A stretch of DNA of 64,000 nucleotides from Flavobacterium sp. NRK F7 (GCF_024054195.1 NZ_JAMXLB010000001.1:1079646-1143645); one strand, 5' to 3'. Shown: positions 53,417-63,708, counted from the first letter of the stretch. Program-made: numbers and translations. The notes: a model not told the origin generated them from the letters alone.

Positions 53417-56257
53417 TTAATGTGCTTCTAGCCAGTCTCTTCCCAAACCTAAATCAACAGTAAGTGGAACTGATAATGTAAAAGCATTTTCCATTTCTTG
53501 TTTGATCATGGGTTGGATTTTTTCTAGCTCACTGTTGTGTACATCAAATACCAATTCGTCATGCACTTGTAATAACATTTTTGATTGCCAATTTTCTTTT
53601 TTTAAACGGTTATGAATATTAATCATAGCTAATTTGATAATATCTGCAGCACTTCCTTGAATGGGAGCATTAACTGCATTTCGTTCTGCACCACCTCTTA
53701 CCACAGCATTAGCCGAATTAATGTCTTTTAAGTAACGTCTTCTACCTAAAACAGTTTCTACATATCCTTTTTCTCTTGCCGTATCGATTTGATCATGTAT
53801 GTAAGCCTTTAATTTAGGATATGTTTTGTAATAGGCATCTATTAATTCAGCACTTTCGCTACGTGTTAAATCGGTTTGATTACTTAATCCAAAAGCGGAA
53901 ACGCCATATATAATACCAAAGTTTACGGTTTTAGCATTGCTACGTTGTTCTTTGGTTACCTCTTCTAAAGGTACATTGAATACTTTAGAGGCTGTGGAAC
54001 GGTGAATGTCTTCTCCTTTTTGAAAAGCTTCTATCATGGTTGTTTCGCCAGATAAAGCAGCAATAATTCGTAATTCAATTTGTGAATAATCGGCTGCTAA
54101 TAAGGTGTGATTTTCATCTCTTGCAATAAATGCTTTTCTAATTTGTCTTCCACGTTCTGTACGAATAGGAATGTTTTGTAAATTTGGATTGTTAGAACTT
54201 AAACGACCTGTAGCAGCAACCGTTTGCATGTAATCGGTATGTACACGATGCGTTTTAGGATCTACTTGGTTTGGAAGCGCATCAACATAAGTGCTTTTTA
54301 ATTTAACAAGTTGTCTCCATTCTAAAATATGACGCACAATTTCGTGGTCTTTGGCTAAGTAACTTAGAATTTCTTCCCCAGTTGCATATTGACCAGTTTT
54401 GGTTTTCTTTTGCTTGGTACCGCCAATTTTTAGCTTATCAAACAAAATATCCCCTAACTGCTTTGGAGAAGCTAAATTAAAGGTTTCACCAGCTAGCTCA
54501 TATATTTTTTGTTCGAAAGTGTCTATTTCAATTTGCATGTCTTTCGACATTTTTTGTAAGAAATCAACATCTAAATTTATTCCTTCACTTTCCATAGCTG
54601 CAAGTACTTCAAGTAACGGAATTTCTATTTCGTCAAATAATTTTTTGGTTCCTACTCTTTCTAATATAGGTTGGAAGTGTTCTTTTAATTGAAAAGTAAT
54701 ATCTGCATCTTCAACAGCATATTCTTTAACCTCTTCAATAGCAACTTCTCGCATCGATTTTTGATTTTTCCCTTTCTTGCCAATTAATGTTTCAATTGAC
54801 TTTGGAGCATATTTTAAATACGTTTCTGATAATACATCCATATTATGTCGCATATCAGGATTGATTAAATAGTGTGCAATCATGGTATCAAAAAACTTTC
54901 CTTTTACAGTAATGCCATAATTTGCTAAAATTTTTAAATCGTATTTTAAATTTTGGCCAATTTTTTCAATTTGCTCGTTCTCAAAGAAAGGAAGTAGTTT
55001 TTCAGCTAAAGCTTTTGCTTCTTCTTGATTCTCAGGAAACGGAACATAGAAACCTTTTCCTTTTTCCCATGAAAATGCGATACCTACTAATTCTGCATGC
55101 AAAGCATCTAAACCTGTAGTTTCTGTATCAAAACAAACGGAAGTTTGCTTTTGTAAATTTTGTAATAGTAATTTTAGAGCTAAATCCCCTTGAACAATTT
55201 GATAGAAATGCTCGGTATTTTCTAATGTATTGTAGTATGAATTTGTAGTGCTTTCTTCAGAAGGATCGTCTGAAAAGCCAAATAAATCCATTTGATTTTC
55301 TGCTGTTTTTTTAACGGGACTTTTCTTTGCTCCACTCTGGTTTAAAGGTGTGTCTTCCTCATTTGAATTTCCATTAGCACCAAAAAGTTTGTCAAATTGT
55401 GCTTTCATTTGACGGAACTCTAACTCTTGAAAAATAGCATCTGTTTTTTCAACATCAGGATGCGAAAGTTCAAAATCCTTTTCATTAAATTCCACTGGGC
55501 AATCTAAAAGTATAGTGGCTAATTTTTTAGACAGCAATCCTTTTTCTTTATTAGCTTCAATATTTTCTTTCATTTTTCCCTTTAACTGATGCGTGTTGGC
55601 TAATAAATTTTCCATCGAACCATACTCTGCTAAAAATTTCTTAGCAGTTTTTTCGCCTACGCCAGGTAATCCAGGAATATTGTCTACAGCATCTCCCATC
55701 ATTCCTAAAAAGTCAATAACCTGTTCAGGACGTTCTACTTCAAATTTTTCCTGTACTTCAGGAATACCCCAAATTTCAATTCCATTCCCCATTCTTGCAG
55801 GACGATACATGAAAATATTTTCAGAAACTAATTGCGCAAAATCTTTATCTGGAGTAACCATAAAAACTTGGTACCCTTCTTTTTCAGCTTGTTTGGCTAA
55901 GGTTCCAATTAAATCATCCGCTTCAAAACCTGCTTTTTCCATAATTGGTATATGCATGGCTTTTAGTAATTCTTGAATGTAAGGAACGGCAATTTTTATT
56001 GCTTCTGGAGTTTCATCTCGGTTTGCTTTGTATTCTTGAAACATTTCTAAACGAAAATCACTTCCTCCTTTGTCAAATGCTACGGCTAGATGGTCTGGTT
56101 TCTCTCTTTTTATAACATCCATTAAGGAATTCATAAATCCCATTATAGCAGAAGTGTCCATTCCTTTAGAATTAATTCTTGGATTTTTAATAAAAGCATA
56201 ATAACCTCTAAAAATTAACGCATAAGCATCGAGTAGGAATAATCGTTTTTGTGACAT
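53417..56257 (-). CDS. polA: DNA polymerase I
   Basis: A 946-aa polymerase with all three parts. Residues 1-290: 5'-3' exonuclease (FLLDAYALIFRGYYAF, GFEADDLIGTLA, GMMGDAVDNIPGLPGVGEKT). Residues 350-540: 3'-5' exonuclease with intact acidic motif FDTETTGL. C-terminal polymerase: motif A LLAADYSQIELRIIAALSG, motif B RSNAKTVNFGIIYGVSAF, motif C LLQVHDELVFD. All catalytic Asp/Glu are present, so proofreading is retained. It fills gaps in repair and Okazaki fragments. It stands as a single gene. Confidence 0.98.
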   Translation of the reverse strand: MSQKRLFLLDAYALIFRGYYAFIKNPRINSKGMDTSAIMGFMNSLMDVIKREKPDHLAVAFDKGGSDFRLEMFQEYKANRDETPEAIKIAVPYIQELLKAMHIPIMEKAGFEADDLIGTLAKQAEKEGYQVFMVTPDKDFAQLVSENIFMYRPARMGNGIEIWGIPEVQEKFEVERPEQVIDFLGMMGDAVDNIPGLPGVGEKTAKKFLAEYGSMENLLANTHQLKGKMKENIEANKEKGLLSKKLATILLDCPVEFNEKDFELSHPDVEKTDAIFQELEFRQMKAQFDKLFGANGNSNEEDTPLNQSGAKKSPVKKTAENQMDLFGFSDDPSEESTTNSYYNTLENTEHFYQIVQGDLALKLLLQNLQKQTSVCFDTETTGLDALHAELVGIAFSWEKGKGFYVPFPENQEEAKALAEKLLPFFENEQIEKIGQNLKYDLKILANYGITVKGKFFDTMIAHYLINPDMRHNMDVLSETYLKYAPKSIETLIGKKGKNQKSMREVAIEEVKEYAVEDADITFQLKEHFQPILERVGTKKLFDEIEIPLLEVLAAMESEGINLDVDFLQKMSKDMQIEIDTFEQKIYELAGETFNLASPKQLGDILFDKLKIGGTKQKKTKTGQYATGEEILSYLAKDHEIVRHILEWRQLVKLKSTYVDALPNQVDPKTHRVHTDYMQTVAATGRLSSNNPNLQNIPIRTERGRQIRKAFIARDENHTLLAADYSQIELRIIAALSGETTMIEAFQKGEDIHRSTASKVFNVPLEEVTKEQRSNAKTVNFGIIYGVSAFGLSNQTDLTRSESAELIDAYYKTYPKLKAYIHDQIDTAREKGYVETVLGRRRYLKDINSANAVVRGGAERNAVNAPIQGSAADIIKLAMINIHNRLKKENWQSKMLLQVHDELVFDVHNSELEKIQPMIKQEMENAFTLSVPLTVDLGLGRDWLEAH

Positions 56258-56436
56258 GAAATTATTTTTTAATTCGAAATGTAAAAATACAATTCTTTAA
56301 AACATTTATTCCTTTTTTCATTGTAAAATATAATTAACATAAACTATAGAAAAAATGTAATTAAAGTTAAACTTTTGATAATCAATGCCTTTAATAAGTC
56401 TTTTGATTACTTTTAATCTAAAAATAATAGAAGATT

Positions 56437-57900
56437 ATGAAAAAAAAATGGCCCCATTTTAAATTGTTTTTTTTGGTAACATGCATGAGTTTTTTAATGC
56501 AGTACTCTGTTGCTCAAGTAGGGATTAACACCACTTCTCCAGATGCTTCATCAGTACTTGAAGTAAATTCAAATTCCAAAGGATTTTTAACTCCAAGAAT
56601 GACAACAGCACAAAAGAATGCAATTACCTCACCTGCTAATGGTTTGATGGTATTTGATACAGATACTAAAGAATATAGTTACTACGATGCTTCAGCTAGT
56701 ACTTGGATAAACATTAAACAAGGAAGGTCTAAATTTAAGCGTATTAAATCAACGGATGTTTTGGCAACCGTTTTGGCTGCAGAGTTAGCTGCTGGAGGAG
56801 GAACTAAGTATTTGTTAGACTCACAAACGTTATATGAAATTAATGGTACTGTTTTAGTTAATTTGCCAATAGAATTAAATAATGCGTATTTAGTTGGTTT
56901 AGATGCTGGTGATGATAAATTAGTAAAAGCAACAGGAGATTTGTTTACAGGAAGTACAGGAGGTACAATCAAAGTGCTTACACTAGTAGCTTCGGCTGGT
57001 AATGTTTTTAATATAAATGGAGGAGGAACGCAGTCGATGATATTCAGGGACTGTGTTATTGCAAATTCAAGTAATGTAGGTGTTTTGCAAAGTTTTACTT
57101 TAGTTTTTGGAAGTGTGATTCAATTTGTAAGCAATTCTAACGGTTTAATTTATAGGAATATTGGAAAATTGCTATTGGATAACCAAGCTTGGTTTGGTAA
57201 TAACCTAGGTACTTTTGAAAAATATGAGGGAACTTTTACCTCTATTCAAAAGCAAGGCGGTTTTATGGATGTAAATGGAACAGCTATTGGTATGGACATG
57301 TCTTCAAACCCAACGGTTTCATCAGATGGAACGTTATATGGCGTAAATTTTGCAGGAACTTTATCTACTGGTTTGTATGTGAAAGGGTATACGACAGGTT
57401 CTTATACCGGTTTTAATTTTAATAATACTTGGAATGTGAATTGTTCAGGAATCCCTTTTGAAGGAGATAGGGTTGCAGTGGGAGATATCAATTACGATTA
57501 TCCTGTAGGTTCTGGAGTATCAACTACGGTTTCAGGGAGTCCTGCGAAATTAGCTGGTACGACTACATCAGATAATCTTTTTCGTTTTTCAAGGGGTGGA
57601 ACAGACAATAGATTGCAATATTTAGGGAAAGCAAAGCGGTTTTTTAAAGTTAGTGGATCAGTTTCATTTCAATCTTCTACAAATGGTATTGTCTATATAC
57701 TTTATATCGCAAAAAATGGAACAGTAATTAATAAATCTAAAGTATATGTAAAAGCGAATTCAACTTCAGATATTCTTGCAACTCCAATTAATGCGATTAC
57801 AGAATTAAGTCCGAATGACTATTTAGAAGTTTATGCTGAAAAATATGGAGGAGGTAGCGGAAGTATCTTTATTGTATCGCTAAACTTACTCGTGTACTAA
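56437..57900 (+). CDS. Secreted surface protein with a flavobacterial VGINT start motif
   Basis: A 487-aa protein with signal peptide (LFFLVTCMSFLMQYSVAQ). The mature protein starts VGINTTSPDASSVLEVNSNS, then GFLTPRMTTAQKNAITSPAN and GLMVFDTDTKEYSYYDA, a repeat type seen at the start of many Bacteroidota surface or fibre-like proteins. The remaining 390 residues are rich in Gly, Ser, Asn and Thr with a beta-helix feel (for example GGGTKYLLDSQTLYEINGTV), and the end (SIFIVSLNLLVY) is a hydrophobic strand. No sorting tail is seen. It may be an adhesin or fibre tip. A terminator follows at 57929. Confidence 0.65.
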   Translation: MKKKWPHFKLFFLVTCMSFLMQYSVAQVGINTTSPDASSVLEVNSNSKGFLTPRMTTAQKNAITSPANGLMVFDTDTKEYSYYDASASTWINIKQGRSKFKRIKSTDVLATVLAAELAAGGGTKYLLDSQTLYEINGTVLVNLPIELNNAYLVGLDAGDDKLVKATGDLFTGSTGGTIKVLTLVASAGNVFNINGGGTQSMIFRDCVIANSSNVGVLQSFTLVFGSVIQFVSNSNGLIYRNIGKLLLDNQAWFGNNLGTFEKYEGTFTSIQKQGGFMDVNGTAIGMDMSSNPTVSSDGTLYGVNFAGTLSTGLYVKGYTTGSYTGFNFNNTWNVNCSGIPFEGDRVAVGDINYDYPVGSGVSTTVSGSPAKLAGTTTSDNLFRFSRGGTDNRLQYLGKAKRFFKVSGSVSFQSSTNGIVYILYIAKNGTVINKSKVYVKANSTSDILATPINAITELSPNDYLEVYAEKYGGGSGSIFIVSLNLLVY

Positions 57901-57928
57901 AAAAGACTTTTTTAAAGTTTAAAAATAG

Positions 57929-57960
57929 AAAGCATTATTCGAAAGGGTAGTGCTTTTTTT
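57929..57960 (+). terminator. Terminator after the surface protein gene
   Basis: The stem AAAGCATTA/TAGTGCTTT (one G-T wobble) with a 10-nt loop is followed by a T-run. Confidence 0.8.
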
Positions 57961-58033
57961 ACGTTCGTTAAAGTTTTAATAATTCCTACTTGCTACTGCT
58001 TGATTATTCGTTACTTTGTCTAAAAAATAGAAA

Positions 58034-59254
58034 ATGCTTCGTTGGTTAATACCGCTGTTATTAATTTCTTTATTAGAGTTTTATTCTTTTCAGGCTGTAA
58101 AAACAGTAATAAAGTCAAAATGGGTACTTGGAATTTATCTTTTACTTTCTTTAAGTGTTATCCTATATATAACCTATTTCTTTTTAACTCACGATAGAGG
58201 ATCGGGTCAAAATAAGCAATCTTTGTTTACTGTTGGTTTGTTTTTGATTACTTTTTTGCCAAAAATTTTTATAACAGTCATTCTCTTAGGAGAAGACATT
58301 TACAGATTACTGGCGGGCTGTTTGAATTATTTTATTGGAAATAATAATAGCGATTATTTTTTCCCGCAAAGGCGAAAATTTGTTAGTCAAATTGCACTTA
58401 GTTTAGCTGCAATTCCTTTTGGGTCATTGTTATATGGGATGACAATAGGAAAATATAATTTTAAAGTTAGAAAAAAAACATTGTATTTTTCAGATTTACC
58501 AGAGTCATTTGATGGTACTACGATTACACAAATATCTGATATTCATAGTGGAAGCTTTGATGATAAAGAAAAAATTGAATATGCTATTGATTTGATTAAT
58601 CAACAGCAATCGGACTTGGTTTTGTTTACGGGAGATATTGTAAACACCCATGCGAAAGAAATGGAACCTTGGATTGATACCTTTAAAAAAATTCATAATC
58701 CAAAATTGGGAAAATATTCTGTTTTAGGGAACCATGATTATGGAGAATATTTTGATTGGGATTCTAATGAAGCGAAACAACAAAATTTCGATGCTATCAA
58801 AGATCTGCATCGTCAAATTAATTTTGATTTATTGTTGAATAGAAATGTAACGATTACCAAAGGAAATGATAGCATAAAATTAATAGGTGTTGAAAATTGG
58901 GGAAGGCATTTTAAAAAAGCTGGAGATTTAAAAGTGGCTTCAAAAGATGTGAAAAAAGAAGATTTTAAAATTTTAATGAGTCACGATCCTAGTCATTGGG
59001 ATGCTGAGGTTCAACATCATGAAGATCATTATCATCTAACACTTTCTGGCCATACCCATGGGTTTCAGTTTGGAATTGAAATTCCAGGTTGGATTAAATG
59101 GAGTCCTGTACAATATGTATACAAGCAATGGGCAGGTTTATATGAAAATACAGGAAAATATATTTATGTGAATAGGGGTTTTGGATTTCATGCCTATCCA
59201 GGTCGAGTAGGAATTATGCCTGAAATAACTGTAATAGAACTAAAAAAAGGTTAA
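58034..59254 (+). CDS. Membrane-anchored metallophosphoesterase
   Basis: A 406-aa protein with about four TM helices (residues 1-150), followed by a calcineurin-like phosphoesterase domain. All five metal motifs are seen: TQISDIHSGSFDD, FTGDIVNTHAKEM, VLGNHDYGEYF, MSHDPSHWDAEV and LTLSGHTHGFQFG. Relatives act on UDP-diacylglucosamine-like lipids or cyclic nucleotides; the substrate here is unknown. It lies 64 bp before the thioredoxin-fold gene, so the two may be co-transcribed. Confidence 0.92.
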   Translation: MLRWLIPLLLISLLEFYSFQAVKTVIKSKWVLGIYLLLSLSVILYITYFFLTHDRGSGQNKQSLFTVGLFLITFLPKIFITVILLGEDIYRLLAGCLNYFIGNNNSDYFFPQRRKFVSQIALSLAAIPFGSLLYGMTIGKYNFKVRKKTLYFSDLPESFDGTTITQISDIHSGSFDDKEKIEYAIDLINQQQSDLVLFTGDIVNTHAKEMEPWIDTFKKIHNPKLGKYSVLGNHDYGEYFDWDSNEAKQQNFDAIKDLHRQINFDLLLNRNVTITKGNDSIKLIGVENWGRHFKKAGDLKVASKDVKKEDFKILMSHDPSHWDAEVQHHEDHYHLTLSGHTHGFQFGIEIPGWIKWSPVQYVYKQWAGLYENTGKYIYVNRGFGFHAYPGRVGIMPEITVIELKKG

Positions 59255-59318
59255 AATGTGGCTTAATTCAGTAAAAATGCTACATTTGTATATTATTTTT
59301 GCTTAAAAATTTCGATTT

Positions 59319-59615
59319 ATGTCAAAATTTGGTGAACTTATCGATGCACGTGTACCTGTATTGATAGATTTTTTTACAGAATGGAATGAACCTTCTGTTG
59401 CTATGAATGAAGTAATTCGTGATGTTGCTGCGGCTTTAGGAGATAAAGCTAGAGTAATAAAAATTGATGTGGATAAAAATCGAGAGCTTGCGGAAGCTTT
59501 ACGAGTAAAAGGTTTGCCTACACTGATGATTTATAAAGAAGGTCAAATGGTTTGGAGACAAAGCGGTGAAATGGATGCAAATACTTTAATTGCTCTTGTT
59601 CAAGAGCAAGCCTAA
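59319..59615 (+). CDS. Thioredoxin-fold protein lacking the catalytic cysteines
   Basis: A 98-aa protein with the full thioredoxin fold: PVLIDFFTEWNEPSVAM (helix start), KIDVDKNRELAEALRVKGLP with the cis-Pro motif GLPT, and a final IALVQEQ helix. The active-site position WCGPC is replaced by WNEPS, and there is no Cys in the whole protein, so it cannot act as a disulfide reductase. It may serve as a binding or chaperone module. A TATTTTTG box (59294-59301) lies upstream. Its stop overlaps that of the convergent deacetylase gene. Confidence 0.85.
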   Translation: MSKFGELIDARVPVLIDFFTEWNEPSVAMNEVIRDVAAALGDKARVIKIDVDKNRELAEALRVKGLPTLMIYKEGQMVWRQSGEMDANTLIALVQEQA

Positions 59616-60268
59616 TCAAGCGTTTCAAACGTAAACCCTTTTTCTTTTAATTTTTGTATTGCTTTAGGTAAAGCGTACTCTACGTTTTTTCTAGCTTTTA
59701 AGCTGTCGTGAAAAACAATAATACTTCCAGTTGTAGTGTTTTTTAAAACATGGTCTAAACATTTTTCAGGACTAGTACTTTGATCAAAGTCATAGCTTAA
59801 AACATCCCACATTATTATTTTAAATCCTTTTTCTCTAAGTCTATTTGCTTGTTTGTTTTTTATTTTGCCATATGGGGGACGAAATAGAAAAGAAGTATCA
59901 TATTCTTTTTTTAAAATTTTAAATTGATCTTTAATTGCTTCCTGGCAATAATCTGTATTTGTAATATATTCTTTTGAATTCGTTTTCCAACCATTAAGAT
60001 GATTAAAAGTATGGTTGCCAATACTATGCCCTTCTTTTATTATACGAAGAAATATATCGGAGTGTTTTGATATGTTTTCCCCAATACAAAAAAACGTAGC
60101 TTTTATATTTTCCTTTTTTAATATATCCAATACCCATTCGGTAACTTCAGGAATAGGTCCGTCATCAAAAGTTAGAAAAATTTTTCGTGACGTATTTTTA
60201 ATTTTCCAATGGTATTTAGGAAATACATATTCAAAAAAAAAGGGTGTTTTAATCCAAAATCGGTTCAT
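59612..60268 (-). CDS. Polysaccharide deacetylase (NodB-like) 2
   Basis: A 218-aa carbohydrate esterase 4 domain. The NodB motifs are all present: FLTFDDGPIPEVTEWVLDIL (Asp pair), HSIGNHTFNHLNGW (HxxxH), and FRPPYGKIKNKQANRL plus a later IIMWDVLSYDFD. A further GSIIVFHDSLKARKN motif completes the site. An upstream start at 60316 would lie inside the terminator hairpin of the next gene, so ATG 60268 was chosen. It likely acts on peptidoglycan or a surface glycan. Confidence 0.9.
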   Translation of the reverse strand: MNRFWIKTPFFFEYVFPKYHWKIKNTSRKIFLTFDDGPIPEVTEWVLDILKKENIKATFFCIGENISKHSDIFLRIIKEGHSIGNHTFNHLNGWKTNSKEYITNTDYCQEAIKDQFKILKKEYDTSFLFRPPYGKIKNKQANRLREKGFKIIMWDVLSYDFDQSTSPEKCLDHVLKNTTTGSIIVFHDSLKARKNVEYALPKAIQKLKEKGFTFETLD

Positions 60269-60284
60269 TTTGTAAATGTAAAAA

Positions 60285-60322
60285 TAAAAAAGTGAGACCT
60301 GTAAATAAGATCTCACTTTTTT
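60285..60322 (-). terminator. Terminator of the DUF2723 gene
   Basis: On the minus strand the stem AAGTGAGATC-type arms (GTGAGA 60291-60296 and TCTCAC 60311-60316), with A and T runs on both sides, follow the DUF2723 stop at 60350. Confidence 0.85.
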
Positions 60323-60349
60323 ATTTAGGATGATGAGGTATGTTTAGTT

Positions 60350-63300
60350 TTATTCCATATCTCTGTCAAACTCAGGAAACATCTTGTTGTAATTATTGAA
60401 TTTAACTTTTTCTTCATTATAAAAAGAGGTGTCATTCGCTCGTTTCATAATTTTTAAGAGACTTCTGTAGCGCTCAATATTTGAAATGATGACCATCATA
60501 TCATCTCTTTCCATATTTGCTTTATTTAAGCCTTTGTAATAGGTTAATTCTTCTTGGTACTTCGTAATTAGCTTTTTAATGATTGCTTGTGCCTTTTCTT
60601 TTTTTCCAACTTCATAATAGCCTTCTGCAAATGGGTCTACTAGAGTATAGTACTCAAAATAATCAATTGGCATTTTTTCCATCGCCAAATCAATTATCTT
60701 TTCTGCCTGATTCATTTTGCCTTCATTAATTAAAGTTTCCATTAAACGAGCTAAATTCGTTCTATAGGTTATCCCGTTTTTACGCGTTTCTGGATCATAA
60801 TACATATTTGTGTTTCCGCTATTGCCCCAATCCCATTTGCGAATAATGTTGTACATTTTGTCGGAGTCAATGAATCCCATTTCTAATGGATTTGGACCGT
60901 CATTATTCTTTTTGGTTTTAATCGGAACCAATTTAAAACACATAGCATCTAATTCCAGATAATCTTTCATCCATAAATAATCATCATCTCCAAAGCTACC
61001 ACCAGTGAAATAAATAGGTCTTTCCCAATTATTTGCGTTAATAATATCTAACATCATTAATCTGTTTTTGTACAAAGCATCTCCTTTGATTTTGAATTCG
61101 ATGTACGGTACAATTGAATCGTAATATTTTGGTGAAACAACTTTGTTTTTTATAATGGTTTCTTTATCAATCGGAATGATAATTTTATTCGATGGGAAAT
61201 AATTTACAGATTGACCACTTCGTAGTTCGATTTTGGCTCTTTCATCTTCTAAAGATAGAAAACGAATTAGATCTTGTAAGAGTATAGAGTCTTTCGTTTT
61301 TTCAATAAAGAAACTATAATCTCTATTACTACCTTTATACAAGTCGCGAGACATAGTCAGTGGAATCGGATCAGATTCATACGCTTTTCTCCTCATTTGA
61401 TCAATGTACCAATCGGTCATAAATAAACTCGTATTTACAATTCGAACATCCGTACGATAACCTTCAATTTCTTGTGCATACCATAAAGGGAAAGTGTCGT
61501 TGTCGCCTATCGTAAATAGAATGGCATTTTCATCACAAGAATCTAAATACGCTTTTGCGTTTGCTAATGCAGTGTATTTGTTAGCACGAGAATGATCATC
61601 CCAATTTTGAGAAGCCATAAGCACAGGTGCAGCTAATAAAGTTAATCCTAAAACAATAGGAATCGTAAGCTTTGGGCTCAGGTATTTTTTTATTCCATCA
61701 TATAAAGAATAGACTCCAAAAGCAATCCACATTGCAAAAATATAGAAAGATCCAACTAAAGCATAGTCTCTTTCTCTAGGTTCAAATGGGCGTTCATTCA
61801 AATATACTTTTAGTGCTAAACCTGTAAATAAAAATAGAACAAGTAAAACGTAAAAACTTTTAATGTCTTTTTTTGCATGATATATGATACCAATTACTGC
61901 TAAAATAAAAGGTAAAAAGAAGTAGGTATTTCTTCCTTTGTTGTTCAACATGTCAGAAGTTAAATTGTCTTGAGAGCCTAAACGTATAGCATCTAAGGGT
62001 TTGATACCGCTAATCCAGTTTCCATCTGTATTGTCTCCTTTCCATTGATTGTCGCTTTGTCTTCCAGTGAAATTCCACATTAAGTACCTCCAATACATAT
62101 AGCCAAATTGGTATTCAAACATGAATTTCATATTGTTAAAGAAGCTTGGTTTTTCAACGATTAAATAGTCTCCATATCCTTTTAAAAATTTATCATAATC
62201 TTCATAATCTAAACGGTGGCTGTTAAATGCACTTCTAAATTCAGCAACTATTTGAATCAATTCTTGTTCGTCTGCATATTCCGGCTTAATTCTGAAATCT
62301 AACGGTTCTGTAAATAGCATGTAATTTTCACTATGATCGCTACTCCACATTCTAGGCAAAAAAGCTTTGTGGTTGTCGTCAGTATTTTGATTGGCGTTTT
62401 TATAATTATTAGTAATTATATATTTTCCAGATTTGTAATCTCTTTCATAATTTGGTTTTCCATCTGTATAAGGATTATTTTCGTCTAATCCAGAATAACT
62501 ATCAGAAAATTGAGGGCCATAAAAAAGATGCTGTTCTCCATATTGTTCTCTGTTGTAATAGGCTAAGACTTCAGCTGCATCAGAAGGTTTATTTTCATTT
62601 ATAGGAGGATTTGCATTGGCTCTAATGGGGAGCATTAACCATGTTGAGAATCCAATTAATATGAATAAAACGGATAAAATAATGGTATTGTAAAACACAT
62701 GACCTTTCGCTTTTGTATATCGCAAACCAAAATAAAATAAAGATAATAATACAAGGAAAGCAATTATAGTTCCTGAATTAAAAGGTAGTCCTAAGTTATT
62801 TACTGCAAAGATTTCTGTTTTTCCAAAAAAAGCTAAAGTATAGGGAAGTAATAATTTAAAAATAAAAAGCAAAATTGCAACTATGACCACATTAGCAATG
62901 AGGAAACTTTTTAAAGTAATATTTTTATATTTCTTGAAAAAATAAAGAAAACCAATGGCAGGTAAAGTTAATAATGTCATAAAGTGAACTCCAAATGATA
63001 ATCCAATTACTAAGGATATAATTAAAAGCCATTTATTTCCTTTGGGCTTATCCATGTCTTGTTCCCATCGTAAGCCTAACCAAAATAAGATTGCAATTAA
63101 GAATGAAGCCATTGCGTATACTTCTGCTTCAACGGCATTGAACCAAAAACTATCTGAAAACGTAAATGCTAATGAAGCTACAAAGGCGCTACCTAAAATC
63201 ATAATAGCGTTCTCTGTTGAGGCATTTTCTTCTTTTATAAAAATTCTTCTCATTAAAAGTGTCAGTGACCAAAACATGAACAGTATGGTAAAAGCACTTG

Positions 63301-63559
63301 AGAATACCGACATCATATTTACCATTAAAGCAATTTTTGAGGTACTGGTTGCAAACATGGCGAAGAAAGCACCTAACATTTGGAATAAGGGAGCACCTGG
63401 AGGATGTCCGATTTCGAGATTGGCAGAAGTAGCAATATATTCACCACAATCCCAAAAACTCATTGTAGGTTCAACGGTTAAAGAGAAAGTTACCAAAGCA
63501 ATTGCAAAAGTGAGCCATCCAATAATCGTATTCCATTTTTTAAAATTAAATGCAGTCAT
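60350..63559 (-). CDS. DUF2723 family protein (O-mannosyltransferase-like)
   Basis: A 1069-aa protein of a family typical of Bacteroidota. The N-terminal half has about 12 TM helices, with the acidic first loop EPTMSFWDCGEYIATSANLE and IGHPPGAPLFQMLGAFFAMF typical of GT-C glycosyltransferases related to protein O-mannosyltransferases. A long soluble C-terminal region (about residues 660-1069) holds TIGDNDTFPLWYAQEIEGYR and helical repeats. The start at 63595 would add 12 residues; the ATG at 63559 (MTAFNFKKW) is better. The family is assumed to glycosylate proteins, as known for Bacteroidetes O-glycosylation, though the function of DUF2723 is not settled. Confidence 0.9.
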   Translation of the reverse strand: MTAFNFKKWNTIIGWLTFAIALVTFSLTVEPTMSFWDCGEYIATSANLEIGHPPGAPLFQMLGAFFAMFATSTSKIALMVNMMSVFSSAFTILFMFWSLTLLMRRIFIKEENASTENAIMILGSAFVASLAFTFSDSFWFNAVEAEVYAMASFLIAILFWLGLRWEQDMDKPKGNKWLLIISLVIGLSFGVHFMTLLTLPAIGFLYFFKKYKNITLKSFLIANVVIVAILLFIFKLLLPYTLAFFGKTEIFAVNNLGLPFNSGTIIAFLVLLSLFYFGLRYTKAKGHVFYNTIILSVLFILIGFSTWLMLPIRANANPPINENKPSDAAEVLAYYNREQYGEQHLFYGPQFSDSYSGLDENNPYTDGKPNYERDYKSGKYIITNNYKNANQNTDDNHKAFLPRMWSSDHSENYMLFTEPLDFRIKPEYADEQELIQIVAEFRSAFNSHRLDYEDYDKFLKGYGDYLIVEKPSFFNNMKFMFEYQFGYMYWRYLMWNFTGRQSDNQWKGDNTDGNWISGIKPLDAIRLGSQDNLTSDMLNNKGRNTYFFLPFILAVIGIIYHAKKDIKSFYVLLVLFLFTGLALKVYLNERPFEPRERDYALVGSFYIFAMWIAFGVYSLYDGIKKYLSPKLTIPIVLGLTLLAAPVLMASQNWDDHSRANKYTALANAKAYLDSCDENAILFTIGDNDTFPLWYAQEIEGYRTDVRIVNTSLFMTDWYIDQMRRKAYESDPIPLTMSRDLYKGSNRDYSFFIEKTKDSILLQDLIRFLSLEDERAKIELRSGQSVNYFPSNKIIIPIDKETIIKNKVVSPKYYDSIVPYIEFKIKGDALYKNRLMMLDIINANNWERPIYFTGGSFGDDDYLWMKDYLELDAMCFKLVPIKTKKNNDGPNPLEMGFIDSDKMYNIIRKWDWGNSGNTNMYYDPETRKNGITYRTNLARLMETLINEGKMNQAEKIIDLAMEKMPIDYFEYYTLVDPFAEGYYEVGKKEKAQAIIKKLITKYQEELTYYKGLNKANMERDDMMVIISNIERYRSLLKIMKRANDTSFYNEEKVKFNNYNKMFPEFDRDME

Positions 63560-63659
63560 AAAATGTATATTTGTCTTTTTTAATTTGTAATACAAAGAAA
63601 CTACTTTTTTGTTAGTAGAAAAGATTTAAAATAAATTTTAATATTTTTTTTAGAAAAAC

Positions 63660-63689
63660 TTGCAGATTAAAAAATATGTTTTAAATTTG
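63660..63689 (+). promoter_or_regulatory. Promoter of tRNA-Gln
   Basis: TTG (63660-63662), 19-bp spacing, TAAATTTG (63682-63689): a full match to the Bacteroidota consensus. The following CACTCGCATTCAG matches the sequence after the promoter at 45-74 in 12 of 13 bases. Confidence 0.8.
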
Positions 63690-63708
63690 CACTCGCATTC
63701 AGGAAATA

